A stretch of DNA of 36,987 bases, taken from Bacteroidales bacterium. GTDB taxonomy: Bacteria; Bacteroidota; Bacteroidia; Bacteroidales; F082. The notes beneath the pieces are model-generated. The model was not told the origin of the DNA, did no database searches, and saw nothing but the letters and a program-made list of their open reading frames with translations. A program made the position numbers and the translations under genes. The DNA is taken from positions 1 to 36,987 of the forward strand of contig JAFOBJ010000008.1 in the NCBI GenBank assembly GCA_017381865.1, in the 5' to 3' direction. Below, one piece after another: positions 1-8,234 of the stretch (position 1 is the first letter of the stretch; each line of letters opens with the position of its first letter).

Positions 1-39
1 GAGCAGAGCGATTAGTCTGGTAAAGTTTCTTGTTTTCAT
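1..39 (-). CDS. N-terminus of a third T9SS-family secreted protein (cut by window edge)
   Basis: Only the first 13 codons are present (MKTRNFTRLIALL). They match the start of the two genes to the right (MKTRNFTKSISLL and MKTENFTKLISLL), so this is almost certainly another member of the same tandem family of secreted proteins. A promoter box with the same layout as theirs lies just upstream. The peptide is the start of a signal sequence; nothing else can be said about the product. Confidence 0.75.
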   Translation of the reverse strand, partial: MKTRNFTRLIALL

Positions 40-70
40 GTTTTAATAAATTTTAATAGATAAGTCGTTA

Positions 71-101
71 CAAATATAAGTTGTAAAAAACTGAAAGTCA
101 A
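71..101 (-). promoter_or_regulatory. Bacteroidetes-type promoter of the edge gene
   Basis: Read on the minus strand, TTGACT (96-101) is followed after 17 nt by TATATTTG (71-78), which fits the TTG / TAnnTTTG promoter pattern of Bacteroidetes. It lies about 32 bp before the ATG at 39, the same arrangement as at the next two paralogues. Confidence 0.6.
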
Positions 102-120
102 GGAAAAATATAAGTTTTTT

Positions 121-250
121 AAGGGAACTAAGGGTATGAGGAATTAAGGGTATGAGGAATTAAGGAACTAAGGGTATGAGGGATTTGATTTCCTCAATTC
201 CTCAATTCCTCAGTTCCTCAAATCCTCAGTTCCTCAGATCCTCAATTCCC
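121..250. repeat. Octamer-period tandem arrays in inverted orientation
   Basis: The left half is built of units like GGAACTAA and GGTATGAG, the right half of units like CCTCAATT, CCTCAGTT and CCTCAAAT, about 8 bp each. The halves are complementary and could form a long imperfect hairpin. The same unit family recurs near 1652, 3870 and 24211. With the CTD remnant at 246-305 this accounts for the gap between the two flanking genes. Confidence 0.85.
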
Positions 251-305
251 TTTAACAAGTTTTCCGCTTATCGCATCTGATGTTGTAGAAGTAGATGCCA
301 GCATG
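246..305 (-). pseudogene. Remnant of a T9SS C-terminal domain 3' end
   Basis: Directly after the stop of the 306-1259 gene, the minus strand reads GIYFYNIRC in one frame and GKLVKGN-stop in another. The end of the neighbouring gene reads GIYFYTIRC...GKLVKRN-stop. The DNA similarity is clear, with an internal deletion that breaks the frame. This looks like the leftover tail of a paralogous sorting domain, probably from recombination between tandem copies. It is not expressed as part of the upstream protein. Confidence 0.7.
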
Positions 306-1259
306 TTAATCCTGCAAAACCACTTTTTCATAACAAACTCCGTTTTTAGTTTCGACAATAATCAAATAAACACCAGAATTGTATCTTTCTTTCAAACTGA
401 TTTGATATGAAAATTCGTCTGTTTGATAGAGTGAAATATCAATCTTTCTTCCAAGCATATCCATCATTTTCACATCTTTAATCTCAGAATCTGAATTGAT
501 GGAAATCGTTTCGTTGTTTGAGAAAATGGTTGGATGTACGACCATTATTTTCTCTTTTTCTGATTCATTTATTGATGCATCTGTTGGAAATCCTTCATAA
601 TCACATTCTACATCTGACTTTATGAGATAATCACCGTCTTCAGAATAGCAGCGTATTCCAGTATTTCTGCATGGAGGAGGCCCTACCAGCTGATAGAATG
701 GGAATAAAGATTTATCCAGTCCTATTCCTTCTATTATGTTTGTGCAATATACCGCGGAACCAGTATTGTATGCGGAAGTCTCGAACATTCTTCTCGTACT
801 TCCATCTTCCAATGTGATTTCTGTTATGTTTTTAACAAATACAGTATCAGCCACATTTTCAGCATCATAATCGTTATAATGTGTTAAAAGCCAATATTCT
901 CCAATCTTTTTGCTGAAGTCGTAAAGCAGATAGCGTTCGCCGTCAATGACTTCATAAATCCTATCTCCGTCTTGGCTGATATAACGTGTTTCATAATAAG
1001 GATTAACATTGCCATCACAATCCAAATTCTGGAACAATTCGATTTCCTTGCAAAGAAAACCGTTTATCGTAATTGTGTCCACAGAACGGAATCTATCATA
1101 AGCGACTCTGTCATATTTCCATTCGTCATAATTATATATTTCACGCTCGTAATACCACTCGGCACCAACTGGAGCGAATTCCGTTTGTGCTTTTAATCCT
1201 CCTGAAAAAACAAGCAACAGGAGCAGAGAGATTGATTTGGTGAAGTTTCTTGTTTTCAT
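306..1259 (-). CDS. Secreted protein with T9SS type A sorting domain
   Basis: The 317-residue protein starts with a signal peptide (about residues 1-24, ending GGLKAQ) followed by the motif TEFAPVGAEWYY, shared with the next paralogue. The middle (about 30-220) has no family I recognise. The last 75 or so residues look like a T9SS C-terminal domain: a degenerate HPTIF in place of the usual YPNP, then MLGRK, then SGVYLIIVETKNG, ending in VVLQD. By family knowledge such proteins cross the outer membrane through the Por system and are often anchored to the cell surface. The last strand is more divergent than in the paralogue at 1720-3372. Start chosen from the signal peptide and the promoter about 40 bp upstream. 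Probably monocistronic. Confidence 0.85.
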   Translation of the reverse strand: MKTRNFTKSISLLLLLVFSGGLKAQTEFAPVGAEWYYEREIYNYDEWKYDRVAYDRFRSVDTITINGFLCKEIELFQNLDCDGNVNPYYETRYISQDGDRIYEVIDGERYLLYDFSKKIGEYWLLTHYNDYDAENVADTVFVKNITEITLEDGSTRRMFETSAYNTGSAVYCTNIIEGIGLDKSLFPFYQLVGPPPCRNTGIRCYSEDGDYLIKSDVECDYEGFPTDASINESEKEKIMVVHPTIFSNNETISINSDSEIKDVKMMDMLGRKIDISLYQTDEFSYQISLKERYNSGVYLIIVETKNGVCYEKVVLQD

Positions 1260-1298
1260 AGCTTTAAGGTTTTATTTGTAAATGTATTGAATTTTTTT

Positions 1299-1331
1299 CA
1301 AAGATATGAAAATTACCCCCCCCAATGTCAA
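1299..1331 (-). promoter_or_regulatory. Promoter of the 306-1259 gene
   Basis: Minus strand TTGACAT (1325-1331), 18 nt spacer, TATCTTTG (1299-1306). The spacer contains a run of G residues (C on the plus strand). The whole block is duplicated upstream of the gene at 1720-3372. Confidence 0.7.
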
Positions 1332-1366
1332 GAAAAAAATGATTTTTTTAAACTTCAGAAATAAAA

Positions 1367-1395
1367 AATCTCAAAACCCCAATTTTTTTGAGATT
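1367..1395. repeat. Perfect 10-bp hairpin, duplicated at 3842-3870
   Basis: AATCTCAAAA (1367-1376) and TTTTGAGATT (1386-1395) are perfect inverted repeats around a 9-nt loop. The block 1349-1398 is identical to 3824-3873. It could be a weak bidirectional terminator, but the stem is AT-rich. Confidence 0.6.
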
Positions 1396-1418
1396 CTGAG
1401 GTTTTGAGATTCAGAAAT

Positions 1419-1640
1419 AGTTCCGAAGGAACGTCAGTACCCAGGCAGGTGACGTAGTGTGAAACACGGAGTCCCTGCAAGACGATGTTTAGAAAAATAA
1501 AAGCGCCGAAGGTGCGACAGAATTGTATTCGTTTATTTCTGTCGTACCTTCGGCACTCTGATTAATATCTAGTCTTTATTGCAGGCATTCCGAGCTACGC
1601 TCTCCATACCTGCCTGGGAACTATCGTCCCTGACGGGACT
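1419..1640. repeat. 222-bp palindromic intergenic repeat, copy 1
   Basis: The copy is nearly identical in sequence and equal in length to 3525-3746. The outer arms carry CCCAGGCAGGT near the left end and its complement ACCTGCCTGGG near the right. The centre has GCGCCGAAGGTGCGACAGAA against TTCTGTCGTACCTTCGGC. The whole element is an imperfect palindrome with no significant reading frame. It resembles REP/MITE-like or structured-RNA elements. With the promoter and octamer array it fills the 460-bp gap between the two T9SS genes. Confidence 0.85.
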
Positions 1641-1651
1641 GTTGAACTTTG

Positions 1652-1728
1652 AATTAAGGAACTAAGGGTATGAGGGATTTTATTTCCTCAGTTCCTCAAA
1701 TCCTCAGTTCCTCAAATCCTCAGTTCCT
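1652..1728. repeat. Octamer-period array overlapping the end of the 1720-3372 gene
   Basis: Units such as CCTCAGTT and CCTCAAAT repeat with an 8-bp period. On the minus strand the first unit, AGGAACTGA, supplies the last two codons (R, N) and the TGA stop of the gene ending at 1720. Confidence 0.8.
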
Positions 1729-3372
1729 TTTAACAAGTTTTCCAGTTTTTACATTTTCCCCGCATCTGATGGTGTAGAAGTAGATGCCTGAAGGAAGTTC
1801 TTCGAGACTTAATGTAGTTTTGTTGTTGCCATCAAGTTGTGCTGTCATAACATTTACTCCTAATGTGTTTGTCATGACTAAAGTTGCGCTTGTCATGCCT
1901 TCAGGGAGAGTATAGCTTACTTCAACATTGGTTGTTGCAGGATTAGGATAAATCATGATGTCATTCTCATTATTTTCCACGACATCGTTTGGATAATAAT
2001 TTGTAAAGCAGTCATCGTCTTCATCATAGTCAAAGCTTGATTGCTTGTATAGACATTCGTCATTTTCATTGTAACACAACAATCTTTTTGGCATATATTC
2101 CAAACCGCTGAAATGAGCATGGACAAAAGGTCCGTCGCTGCTGCCTATCCCTTCAATCCAGCTTTGTTGCAAAGATTCATGAATCCCATTTAACAGAATA
2201 CGCTTCCTTTGTTCGCCATTGTTCAGGCTGAATATAGAGTCTGTGTCATATAGCGTGACATAACTATGGCTGCCGTCAAATTTATATATTCCTATTGACT
2301 CTACGCGTACATATTTGACATATTGTATATAACCGGCTCTGTCAGCTTCGTCAAAGTTGGCAACTTCAATAGTATCGCCAAGATCCAATGAAAAGTCATA
2401 AAGCAATGATTCTGTCTCCTCTATCACTTCGTTATAATGATTATAGACTTCAAGATTGTCTTTGTAAACGCCATACACTCTTTTGTTTTCGACATCATTT
2501 CTTATTGCGCAGAAATATTCTGCCTTGTCAATGTCAAACTCAAATGCTTCATCAGCAGTTTGTTTATAAACTTTAGAATATTTTTTCTCATTTATGATAG
2601 TGTCTCCATGAAGAGCATATTTTTCATTATTCACGCTCCATTGAGCGTTTTCTGTAGGGAATGGAGTGTAAGGGAAAGGAACTGATTCTGGCACATAATC
2701 ACACTCTTCATCTGTGAATTTAAGGCTTAATTCACCTTCAGAATAACAACGTAAAGCACCGCCTTCGTCATCGTCAACTATAAAATATTTTTCTGGCAAA
2801 AGATAGCCTGAGATATTTCCAATCTTTTCACAGATTCTTGCAGTGTTATATCCATTGTCATAATTGTGATAGCATGAGAATTGCCAAGGCGTATCTTCAA
2901 GATGCTTCAAGTCGATATATCTTAATGATTCTCCTTCAAATTCCATGAAACCTTTGCCTGTGACGACAGCAGTTCCATGTGTGAATTCTTCGTAATGCCC
3001 AAGTCCTGGAATCAAAAGAGTGTCTCCTATTTCTGCGCTGAAATCATAGAGCTTTTTAAATTCTCCATCAGAATAAATCATGACGGAGTCGTTGATCTGC
3101 GTCAAGTATTCATAACCGAAAACACCTTTTTTCTCATTATATGAGACATAGTCATACACATGAATGCTTTTGACCAGTTTCTTACAAAAAACATTGTCAA
3201 TTATAGTGTCTGATTCTGATGTGATTTTCACATATCCTACATTCCAAAAATTGTTGTAATTATAATACCACTCCGCACCAACTGGAGCAAATTCCGTTTG
3301 TGCTTTTAATCCTCCTGAAAAAACAAGCAACAGGAGCAGAGAGATTAATTTTGTAAAGTTTTCTGTTTTCAT
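1720..3372 (-). CDS. Large secreted protein with T9SS type A sorting domain
   Basis: The 550-residue protein begins with a signal peptide nearly identical to that of the neighbouring gene, then TEFAPVGAEWYY. Two related segments (about 28-230 and 235-465) share features such as LYDFSxxxGDT and LLCYNE or LRCYSEG, suggesting an internal duplication of the domain that is single in the 306-1259 protein. The C-terminal 75 residues are a clear T9SS sorting domain: IMIYPNPATTNVEVSY, then MTNTLGVNV, then LPSGIYFYTIRCGENV and GKLVKRN. The function of the repeated domain is unknown. The stop codon lies in an octamer repeat array, so the extreme C-terminus is set by repeat DNA. Probably monocistronic from its own promoter. 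Confidence 0.87.
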   Translation of the reverse strand: MKTENFTKLISLLLLLVFSGGLKAQTEFAPVGAEWYYNYNNFWNVGYVKITSESDTIIDNVFCKKLVKSIHVYDYVSYNEKKGVFGYEYLTQINDSVMIYSDGEFKKLYDFSAEIGDTLLIPGLGHYEEFTHGTAVVTGKGFMEFEGESLRYIDLKHLEDTPWQFSCYHNYDNGYNTARICEKIGNISGYLLPEKYFIVDDDEGGALRCYSEGELSLKFTDEECDYVPESVPFPYTPFPTENAQWSVNNEKYALHGDTIINEKKYSKVYKQTADEAFEFDIDKAEYFCAIRNDVENKRVYGVYKDNLEVYNHYNEVIEETESLLYDFSLDLGDTIEVANFDEADRAGYIQYVKYVRVESIGIYKFDGSHSYVTLYDTDSIFSLNNGEQRKRILLNGIHESLQQSWIEGIGSSDGPFVHAHFSGLEYMPKRLLCYNENDECLYKQSSFDYDEDDDCFTNYYPNDVVENNENDIMIYPNPATTNVEVSYTLPEGMTSATLVMTNTLGVNVMTAQLDGNNKTTLSLEELPSGIYFYTIRCGENVKTGKLVKRN

Positions 3373-3412
3373 GACTTTAAGGTTTTAATTGTAAATGTAT
3401 TGAATTTTTTTA

Positions 3413-3444
3413 CAAAGATATGAAAATCACCCCCCCGATGTCAA
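3413..3444 (-). promoter_or_regulatory. Promoter of the 1720-3372 gene
   Basis: Minus strand TTGACAT (3438-3444), about 17 nt, TATCTTTG (3413-3420). It is duplicated from, or parental to, the one at 1299-1331. Confidence 0.7.
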
Positions 3445-3524
3445 GAAAAAAATGATTTTTTTTAAACCTCAAAAATTAAAAACCTCAGAAGTTTTGAGAT
3501 TCTGAGGTCTTGAGATTCAGAAAT

Positions 3525-3746
3525 AGTTCCGAAGGAATGTCAGTGCCCAGGCAGGTGATGAAGTGCGAAGCGCGAAATCCCTGCAAGACGATGTTTAGAA
3601 AAATCAAAGCGCCGAAGGTGCGACAGAATTGTATTCGTTTGTTTCTGTCGTACCTTCGGCACTCTGATTAATATCTGGTCTTTATTGCAGGCATTCCGAG
3701 CTACGCTCTCCATACCTGCCTGGGAACTATCGTCCCTGACGGGACT
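3525..3746. repeat. 222-bp palindromic intergenic repeat, copy 2
   Basis: The second copy of the element at 1419-1640, with a handful of substitutions. It lies in the same relative position, upstream of a T9SS-family gene. The similarity extends through the promoter and signal peptide of that gene, so gene and repeat were duplicated as one unit. Positions 3747-3823 hold nothing I can assign. Confidence 0.85.
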
Positions 3747-3869
3747 AATTTTTGTTATGTTCTTAAAAATGAGGTCTCTTTTTCACTCAATTACCAACTT
3801 TTTGGGATACATTATCATTTTTTAAAACTTCAGAAATAAAAAATCTCAAAACCCCAATTTTTTTGAGAT

Positions 3870-3937
3870 TCTAAGTTTCTAAGTTCCTCAATTCCTCAAT
3901 TCCTTAGTTCCTTAATTCCTCAATTCCTCAACTTCCT
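3870..3937. repeat. Octamer-period array overlapping the 3' end of truB
   Basis: Units such as CCTCAATT, CCTTAGTT and CCTTAATT repeat with an 8-bp period and run into the last codons of truB (stop at 3912-3914). On the minus strand AGGAATTAA provides R, N and the stop. Confidence 0.8.
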
Positions 3938-4637
3938 CCCTATATTCCGTTCCTGTCACTTGTATCTCTCTCTTGAGTTCGAAGAGGTCTCTTGCATTTG
4001 CAACGTCGAAGTCGCCGATTTTAGTTCTTCTCAATGAGATGAGACATGCTCCGTTGCCGAGTGCTTTGCCGAAGTCGTGTGCGAGCGAGCGGATGTATGT
4101 TCCCTTGCTGCATTTCACCTCGAAATTTATCTTAGGGAATTCGCTGTAGTCTAGTTTGAAGTCTTCGATGGTCACGAGCCTTTCTTTCATCTCGATTTCT
4201 TTGTCTGAGCGTGCATAGTCGAAGGCGCGCTTTCCGTTGATTTTGATTGCCGAGAACTTAGGCGGACGTTGTAATATTTCGCCGATGAATTGTTTTCTGG
4301 CTTCTTCCATCATCTCGACAGTGATGCCGTCGGTAGGGAAGAAGGCGTCGGGTTCGCATTCCATGTCGTAGCTAGGCGTGGTCTGTCCTAACAAGAATGT
4401 TCCGGTATATACTTTTTCCTGCGCCTGGAAGTGGTCGATTTGTTTTGTCATTCTTCCTGTGCAGATGATGAGGAGCCCTGTCGCCAGAGGGTCTAATGTT
4501 CCGGCGTGTCCTACCTTAATCTTTCTAATTCCGTGATAGCGTTTTATCACGGCGCGTATGAGGTTAACGGCATCGAATGATGTCCAGTCTAATGGCTTGT
4601 CAATGAGAAAAACTTCTCCTTCTTCAAAATGGAACAT
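3912..4637 (-). CDS. truB: tRNA pseudouridine(55) synthase TruB
   Basis: TruB converts U55 of the tRNA T-loop to pseudouridine in the cytoplasm. The 241-residue protein has the family start LIDKPLDWTSFDAV (10-24), the catalytic motif GHAGTLDPLATG with nucleophile Asp49, and the KGTYIRSLAHDFG segment near 180-195. It lacks room for a C-terminal PUA domain, as is common in short TruB forms. The ATG follows the uppP stop by one base, so the two are probably translationally coupled at the end of the ftsX-DUF3098-uppP-truB operon. The last residues (EELRN) and the TAA come from an octamer repeat array, so the natural C-terminus may vary among strains. Confidence 0.95.
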   Translation of the reverse strand: MFHFEEGEVFLIDKPLDWTSFDAVNLIRAVIKRYHGIRKIKVGHAGTLDPLATGLLIICTGRMTKQIDHFQAQEKVYTGTFLLGQTTPSYDMECEPDAFFPTDGITVEMMEEARKQFIGEILQRPPKFSAIKINGKRAFDYARSDKEIEMKERLVTIEDFKLDYSEFPKINFEVKCSKGTYIRSLAHDFGKALGNGACLISLRRTKIGDFDVANARDLFELKREIQVTGTEYREEVEELRN

Positions 4638-4638
4638 A

Positions 4639-5442
4639 TTACAAAGCGAATATTATTGTTGCGATGCCGACGATGGCGCAGTATATTGCGAAATAAATCA
4701 GCTTGCCTTTCTTTACTAAGTTAATCATGAACTTACATGCCAAGCATCCAGAGATGAAAGCTCCGAGGAATCCTATAAATAAAGGAGTGAAACCTATGCC
4801 GCCGAGCAAAGCTGGTTCTTTGATGATGTCGATGACGTTCAAGAATGTCTCGCCTAAAATTGGAATCAAAACCATAAGGAATGAGAACTGTGCTATGCTT
4901 TCTTTTTTATTTCCCAAGATGAGACCTGTGGCGATGGTGGTTCCAGAGCGTGAGAGTCCAGGAAGCACTGCGATGGCCTGACCGAGTCCGATGATGAAAG
5001 CGTCACGATATGATATTGTCTCTTTTTGACGTGGTTTGGCGTAATAGGCGAATGTCAATAATGTTGCTGTCAATAAAAGGCAACATCCTACTACTAACAA
5101 GCCGCTGCCGAAGATAGCTTCTACTTGGTCTTTGAAGAACAATCCTACTATCATCACAGGGATGCATGATAATAAAATCTTCGCGACGTATGTCTTGTCG
5201 TCGTTCCATTTTGTTGTGAAGAAAGTGCCTTTAAACAATCCTTCTATTTCTTTCCAAAGTATGACGATGGTGCTTAACACTGTAGCTGCGTGTACCGTCA
5301 CTGTGAACAATAAGTTGTCGGCTGCTGAAGTGTCGAGGTTTAATAATTCTTGGCCTATTGTCAAATGTCCGCTACTGCTGACTGGTAAAAATTCTGTCAA
5401 TCCTTGAAGGATACCTAATAATAATGCTTCTAACCAATTCAT
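4639..5442 (-). CDS. uppP: Undecaprenyl-diphosphate phosphatase UppP (BacA)
   Basis: UppP dephosphorylates undecaprenyl diphosphate at the membrane to recycle the lipid carrier for peptidoglycan and O-antigen synthesis; extra copies give bacitracin resistance in other bacteria. The 267-residue protein is almost entirely hydrophobic. It shows both family signatures: [15 protein letters not shown] (14-27) with the E-rich active-site motif, and [13 protein letters not shown] (about 160-172) with the conserved SRSGTT arginine. It lies 14 bp downstream of the DUF3098 gene and 1 bp upstream of truB. The start [10 protein letters not shown] fits the family. Confidence 0.95.
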   Translation of the reverse strand: MNWLEALLLGILQGLTEFLPVSSSGHLTIGQELLNLDTSAADNLLFTVTVHAATVLSTIVILWKEIEGLFKGTFFTTKWNDDKTYVAKILLSCIPVMIVGLFFKDQVEAIFGSGLLVVGCCLLLTATLLTFAYYAKPRQKETISYRDAFIIGLGQAIAVLPGLSRSGTTIATGLILGNKKESIAQFSFLMVLIPILGETFLNVIDIIKEPALLGGIGFTPLFIGFLGAFISGCLACKFMINLVKKGKLIYFAIYCAIVGIATIIFAL

Positions 5443-5456
5443 AATCTGATGTTTAA

Positions 5457-5729
5457 TTATTTATTTTTAGGTTTTTTCATAATTGCGTAAATCTCAATGC
5501 CGAAACCTGCCAGTACCAAAATAGGAGCTAATGTCAATCTGCGGAAACTGAAAATTTCTTCATTGAAGACATCAGGGTCGTTGGAGCCTCCGCCAATCAT
5601 CAGAAGAAATCCGACCAAAAGGAAAGCTATTCCTATCAAAACCCATAAATAATTGTCACGTCCAAATGGCATCTTGACTTCGTTGTTGTTTTGTTCGTCT
5701 TTAGTTTTTTTATTATCTAAGTTGCTCAT
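5457..5729 (-). CDS. DUF3098 small membrane protein
   Basis: The 90-residue protein has a charged N-terminus (1-25), a first membrane segment (about 28-46, [19 protein letters not shown]), the motif [20 protein letters not shown], and a second membrane segment (about 68-84) ending in a lysine-rich tail. This matches the Bacteroidetes DUF3098 family, usually found between ftsX and uppP as here. The function is unknown. The position between a division gene and a lipid-carrier gene suggests an envelope role, but that is inference. Confidence 0.85.
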   Translation of the reverse strand: MSNLDNKKTKDEQNNNEVKMPFGRDNYLWVLIGIAFLLVGFLLMIGGGSNDPDVFNEEIFSFRRLTLAPILVLAGFGIEIYAIMKKPKNK

Positions 5730-5746
5730 ATTTAATTGTTTATTTG

Positions 5747-6628
5747 TTACGCATAGAATTGGTCAATGTCGGCATTGAGATATTTTTTCATTGAGAAAAA
5801 TGTTGAAAGCATCGTAAGCAAAAGACTTATGCCGATTATTGACAAGTAAATTTTAAATATGTAAATATTGCTCTGGAATAAATCTGTTTCAGGCAAATAT
5901 TGTTTTATTCCGAATAATGAAATTGTTATGAATATCAATGCGATAATAGCAGCCCAAAGGCCTTGCTTCATAAATGTTTTGAGGAATGGTTTCATGATAA
6001 ATCCTTCGGTTGCTCCTACAAGCTGCATGCTTCTTACAATGAAGCGCTTAGAATAGACTGAAAGTCGTATTGTGTGGCTAATCAGTACGATAGCGATGAG
6101 TAATAAAATGATGCTGATTGCAAAAATGGCGATTTTTACTCTTTGGATATTTGTGTTGATTGTGCTGGTTAAGCTTTTTTGATATATCACTTCTTTGACG
6201 ATGGTTTTGGTTCCAAGCCATTTTTCTACCATAGCCATGCTGTCGTTGTTGGCGTAGTCGGAAACGAAACGAATGTCGATGGAAGGCAAAAGCGGATTTT
6301 CAACGTCGCCGAGCCATTCCAGAAAGTCGTCTCCAAGATCTTCTTTCAGTCTGTTCGTGGCTTCTTCTTTACTGATGTATTCTATGGATTTTATGTATTT
6401 TTTCTTGCTGAGTTCGTCTCTCAAATTTTTTATGGAAGATTCTTTAGCATTGCTTTTTATAACAACTTCAAAACCGATGTTTTCCTTGATGTGGTTTAAA
6501 AGATTATCGGTGTATGTCATTAAGAATGCGTACATTCCCATTACGAAAAGCACTAAGGCAATGCTAATCATCGAGACAAAATACGACCCAGCAAATCTTC
6601 TTTTTGTTGACTTATTTTCGGAATACAT
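5747..6628 (-). CDS. ftsX: Cell division protein FtsX
   Basis: FtsX is the membrane subunit of FtsEX, which couples cytokinesis to activation of peptidoglycan hydrolases. The 293-residue protein has the family layout: a first membrane segment (about 15-38), a periplasmic domain (about 40-165, including SIEYISKEEAT and the ENPLLPSIDIRF stretch typical of FtsX), then three membrane segments (about 168-190, 222-245, 258-280). RSMQLVGATEGFI lies in the cytoplasmic loop. It is first in the operon with DUF3098, uppP and truB. ftsE is not in the window, which is usual in Bacteroidetes. The ATG at 6628 follows a promoter box by about 18 bp. Confidence 0.92.
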   Translation of the reverse strand: MYSENKSTKRRFAGSYFVSMISIALVLFVMGMYAFLMTYTDNLLNHIKENIGFEVVIKSNAKESSIKNLRDELSKKKYIKSIEYISKEEATNRLKEDLGDDFLEWLGDVENPLLPSIDIRFVSDYANNDSMAMVEKWLGTKTIVKEVIYQKSLTSTINTNIQRVKIAIFAISIILLLIAIVLISHTIRLSVYSKRFIVRSMQLVGATEGFIMKPFLKTFMKQGLWAAIIALIFITISLFGIKQYLPETDLFQSNIYIFKIYLSIIGISLLLTMLSTFFSMKKYLNADIDQFYA

Positions 6629-6645
6629 CGTGTGATATTTATGTG

Positions 6646-6678
6646 CAAAGATAAAATTTTTATTCTATCGAAAGGCAA
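6646..6678 (-). promoter_or_regulatory. Promoter of the ftsX operon
   Basis: Minus strand TTG in a TTTTTGCC context (6676-6678), 22 nt spacer, TATCTTTG (6646-6653). It lies in the 124-bp divergent gap with mlaE. For mlaE only a weak TAATTTTA box at 6724-6731 is visible. Confidence 0.6.
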
Positions 6679-6752
6679 AAAGTAAAAGTTTTATTGTTAT
6701 GACTTTTATAATTAAAAAAAATGTAATTTTACACCTTTAAAAAGAAAGGCTT

Positions 6753-7487
6753 ATGTTAAGGAAATTGGGCGATTATTTGATTTTGATGTGGCAGGCTTTT
6801 TCCAAGCCCGACAAGGCTCTTGTTTTTAGGAAAAGATTGTTGCATGAGTTTTTTAATCTTGGATTTACGTCTATAGGAATCGTTCTGATATTGTCGGTTT
6901 TTGTCGGTGCTGTTGCTACTATTTTAGTTGCGTATAATACTGATAATCCGCTTCTTCCAGAGAAACTTATCGGTTTTTCCGCCCGTCAGATGATTGTCTT
7001 GGAATTCTCTCCAACTATGATAAGCCTCATTTTGGCTGGAAAACTTGGTTCTCAAATAGCTTCCGAACTTGGCACAATGCGCGTCACGCAACAAATCGAC
7101 GCTCTTAAAGTGATGGGAATCAATCCCGCTAATTATCTCATACTCCCAAAAATCATATCTTGCCTTTTCTTTATCCCAGTTTTGATAGTATTCAGCATCG
7201 TAATCGGAATCTTGGGCGGATGGCTCGCCTGCGTGTTCACAGGCGTTATCACTCCAACAAATTATGTCGTTGGATTAAGGTCTTGGTTCGAACCATTTTC
7301 TCTTACCTTCGCAATGATAAAGACTGTCGTTTTCGCTTTCTTAATTACTTCAATATCAAGTTATATTGGTTATAACGTAAAAGGCGGCTCCGTTGAAGTG
7401 GGTAAGGCTAGTACTCAAAGCGTCGTCGTAAGTAGCATCGCAATCATCATTTTTGACTTAATCTTAACACAAATGCTTTTGACATGA
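6753..7487 (+). CDS. mlaE: MlaE-family ABC transporter permease (lipid asymmetry)
   Basis: This is the inner-membrane permease of an Mla/MCE-type phospholipid transporter. The 244-residue protein has five or so hydrophobic segments. Family hallmarks include EFSPTMISLILAGKLGSQIA (about 89-108), ELGTMRVTQQIDALKVMGINP and the C-terminal GGSVEVGKASTQSVV. Its stop overlaps the start of the ATPase gene by 4 bp (ATGA), indicating coupled translation. No MCE-domain substrate-binding gene (mlaD) lies beside it in this window, so it must be encoded elsewhere. The ATG at 6753 gives a normal-length protein. Confidence 0.92.
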   Translation: MLRKLGDYLILMWQAFSKPDKALVFRKRLLHEFFNLGFTSIGIVLILSVFVGAVATILVAYNTDNPLLPEKLIGFSARQMIVLEFSPTMISLILAGKLGSQIASELGTMRVTQQIDALKVMGINPANYLILPKIISCLFFIPVLIVFSIVIGILGGWLACVFTGVITPTNYVVGLRSWFEPFSLTFAMIKTVVFAFLITSISSYIGYNVKGGSVEVGKASTQSVVVSSIAIIIFDLILTQMLLT

Positions 7488-8230
7488 TAAAAATTGAACA
7501 TATTTCGAAAAGTTTTGGCGAACGTCTTGTCTTAGATGACATTACAGCTACTTTTGAGAGAGGAAAAACGAATCTTATCATCGGTCAAAGTGGCTCGGGA
7601 AAGACAGTCTTGACAAAGATTTGCATCGGTTTGTTCGAACCTGATAGCGGCATTGTTACTTTCGACGATCGTCCTTTCTCAAATACGAAGGAAAAACATA
7701 AAATCGATATCCGCAAGGAAATGGGCGTCCTGTTCCAAGGCGGCGCTCTCTTCGACTCGATGAACGTGGAAGAAAACGTGATGTTTCCTCTTAATATGTT
7801 CACCGATATGTCGTATGAAGAAAAATTAGAAAGAGTTAATTTTTGTCTTAATAGAGTGAACCTCAGTGGTATAAATAATCTTGCCACATCGGAGTTGAGC
7901 GGCGGTATGATGAAACGTGTCGCCATCGCACGCGCAATATCTAACAGCCCTAAATATTTGTTCTGCGACGAACCTAATTCTGGCCTCGACCCTGTTACCT
8001 CCGAACTCATCGATGACCTTATCAGCGAAATCACTGAAGAATACGACATGACGACAATTATCAATACTCACGATATTAACTCTGTGTTGAAAATCGGTCA
8101 GACGATAAACTTTCTCCATAAAGGAAAATTGTGGTGGCAAGGCGATAATAAATCAGTGTTAAATGCTGATAATAAAGAGCTTAACGATTTCTTGTTTTCT
8201 ACAGAATTAACAAAAAGAATTAAAATATAA
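7484..8230 (+). CDS. mlaF: MlaF-family ABC transporter ATP-binding protein
   Basis: This ATPase powers the permease encoded just upstream. The 248 residues contain Walker A GQSGSGKT (34-41), the Q-loop region LFQGGALFDSMNV, signature LSGGMMKR (near 137), Walker B YLFCDEPNSGLDP, and the switch histidine in INTHD. The LFQGGALFDS and MMKRV features are typical of MlaF rather than of generic importers. The gene overlaps mlaE by 4 bp and is followed 4 bp later by the CvpA-like gene, so the three probably form one transcript. Confidence 0.94.
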   Translation: MIKIEHISKSFGERLVLDDITATFERGKTNLIIGQSGSGKTVLTKICIGLFEPDSGIVTFDDRPFSNTKEKHKIDIRKEMGVLFQGGALFDSMNVEENVMFPLNMFTDMSYEEKLERVNFCLNRVNLSGINNLATSELSGGMMKRVAIARAISNSPKYLFCDEPNSGLDPVTSELIDDLISEITEEYDMTTIINTHDINSVLKIGQTINFLHKGKLWWQGDNKSVLNADNKELNDFLFSTELTKRIKI

Positions 8231-8234
8231 AGTT

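Noticed and set aside
121..250. CRISPR array
   Set aside because: The repeats are 7-8 bp, contiguous and degenerate, without 25-40 bp repeats and unique spacers, and no cas genes are present.
7585..8064. A 159-codon minus-strand frame inside mlaF
   Set aside because: It is opposite the conserved ATPase motifs and has no recognisable domain.
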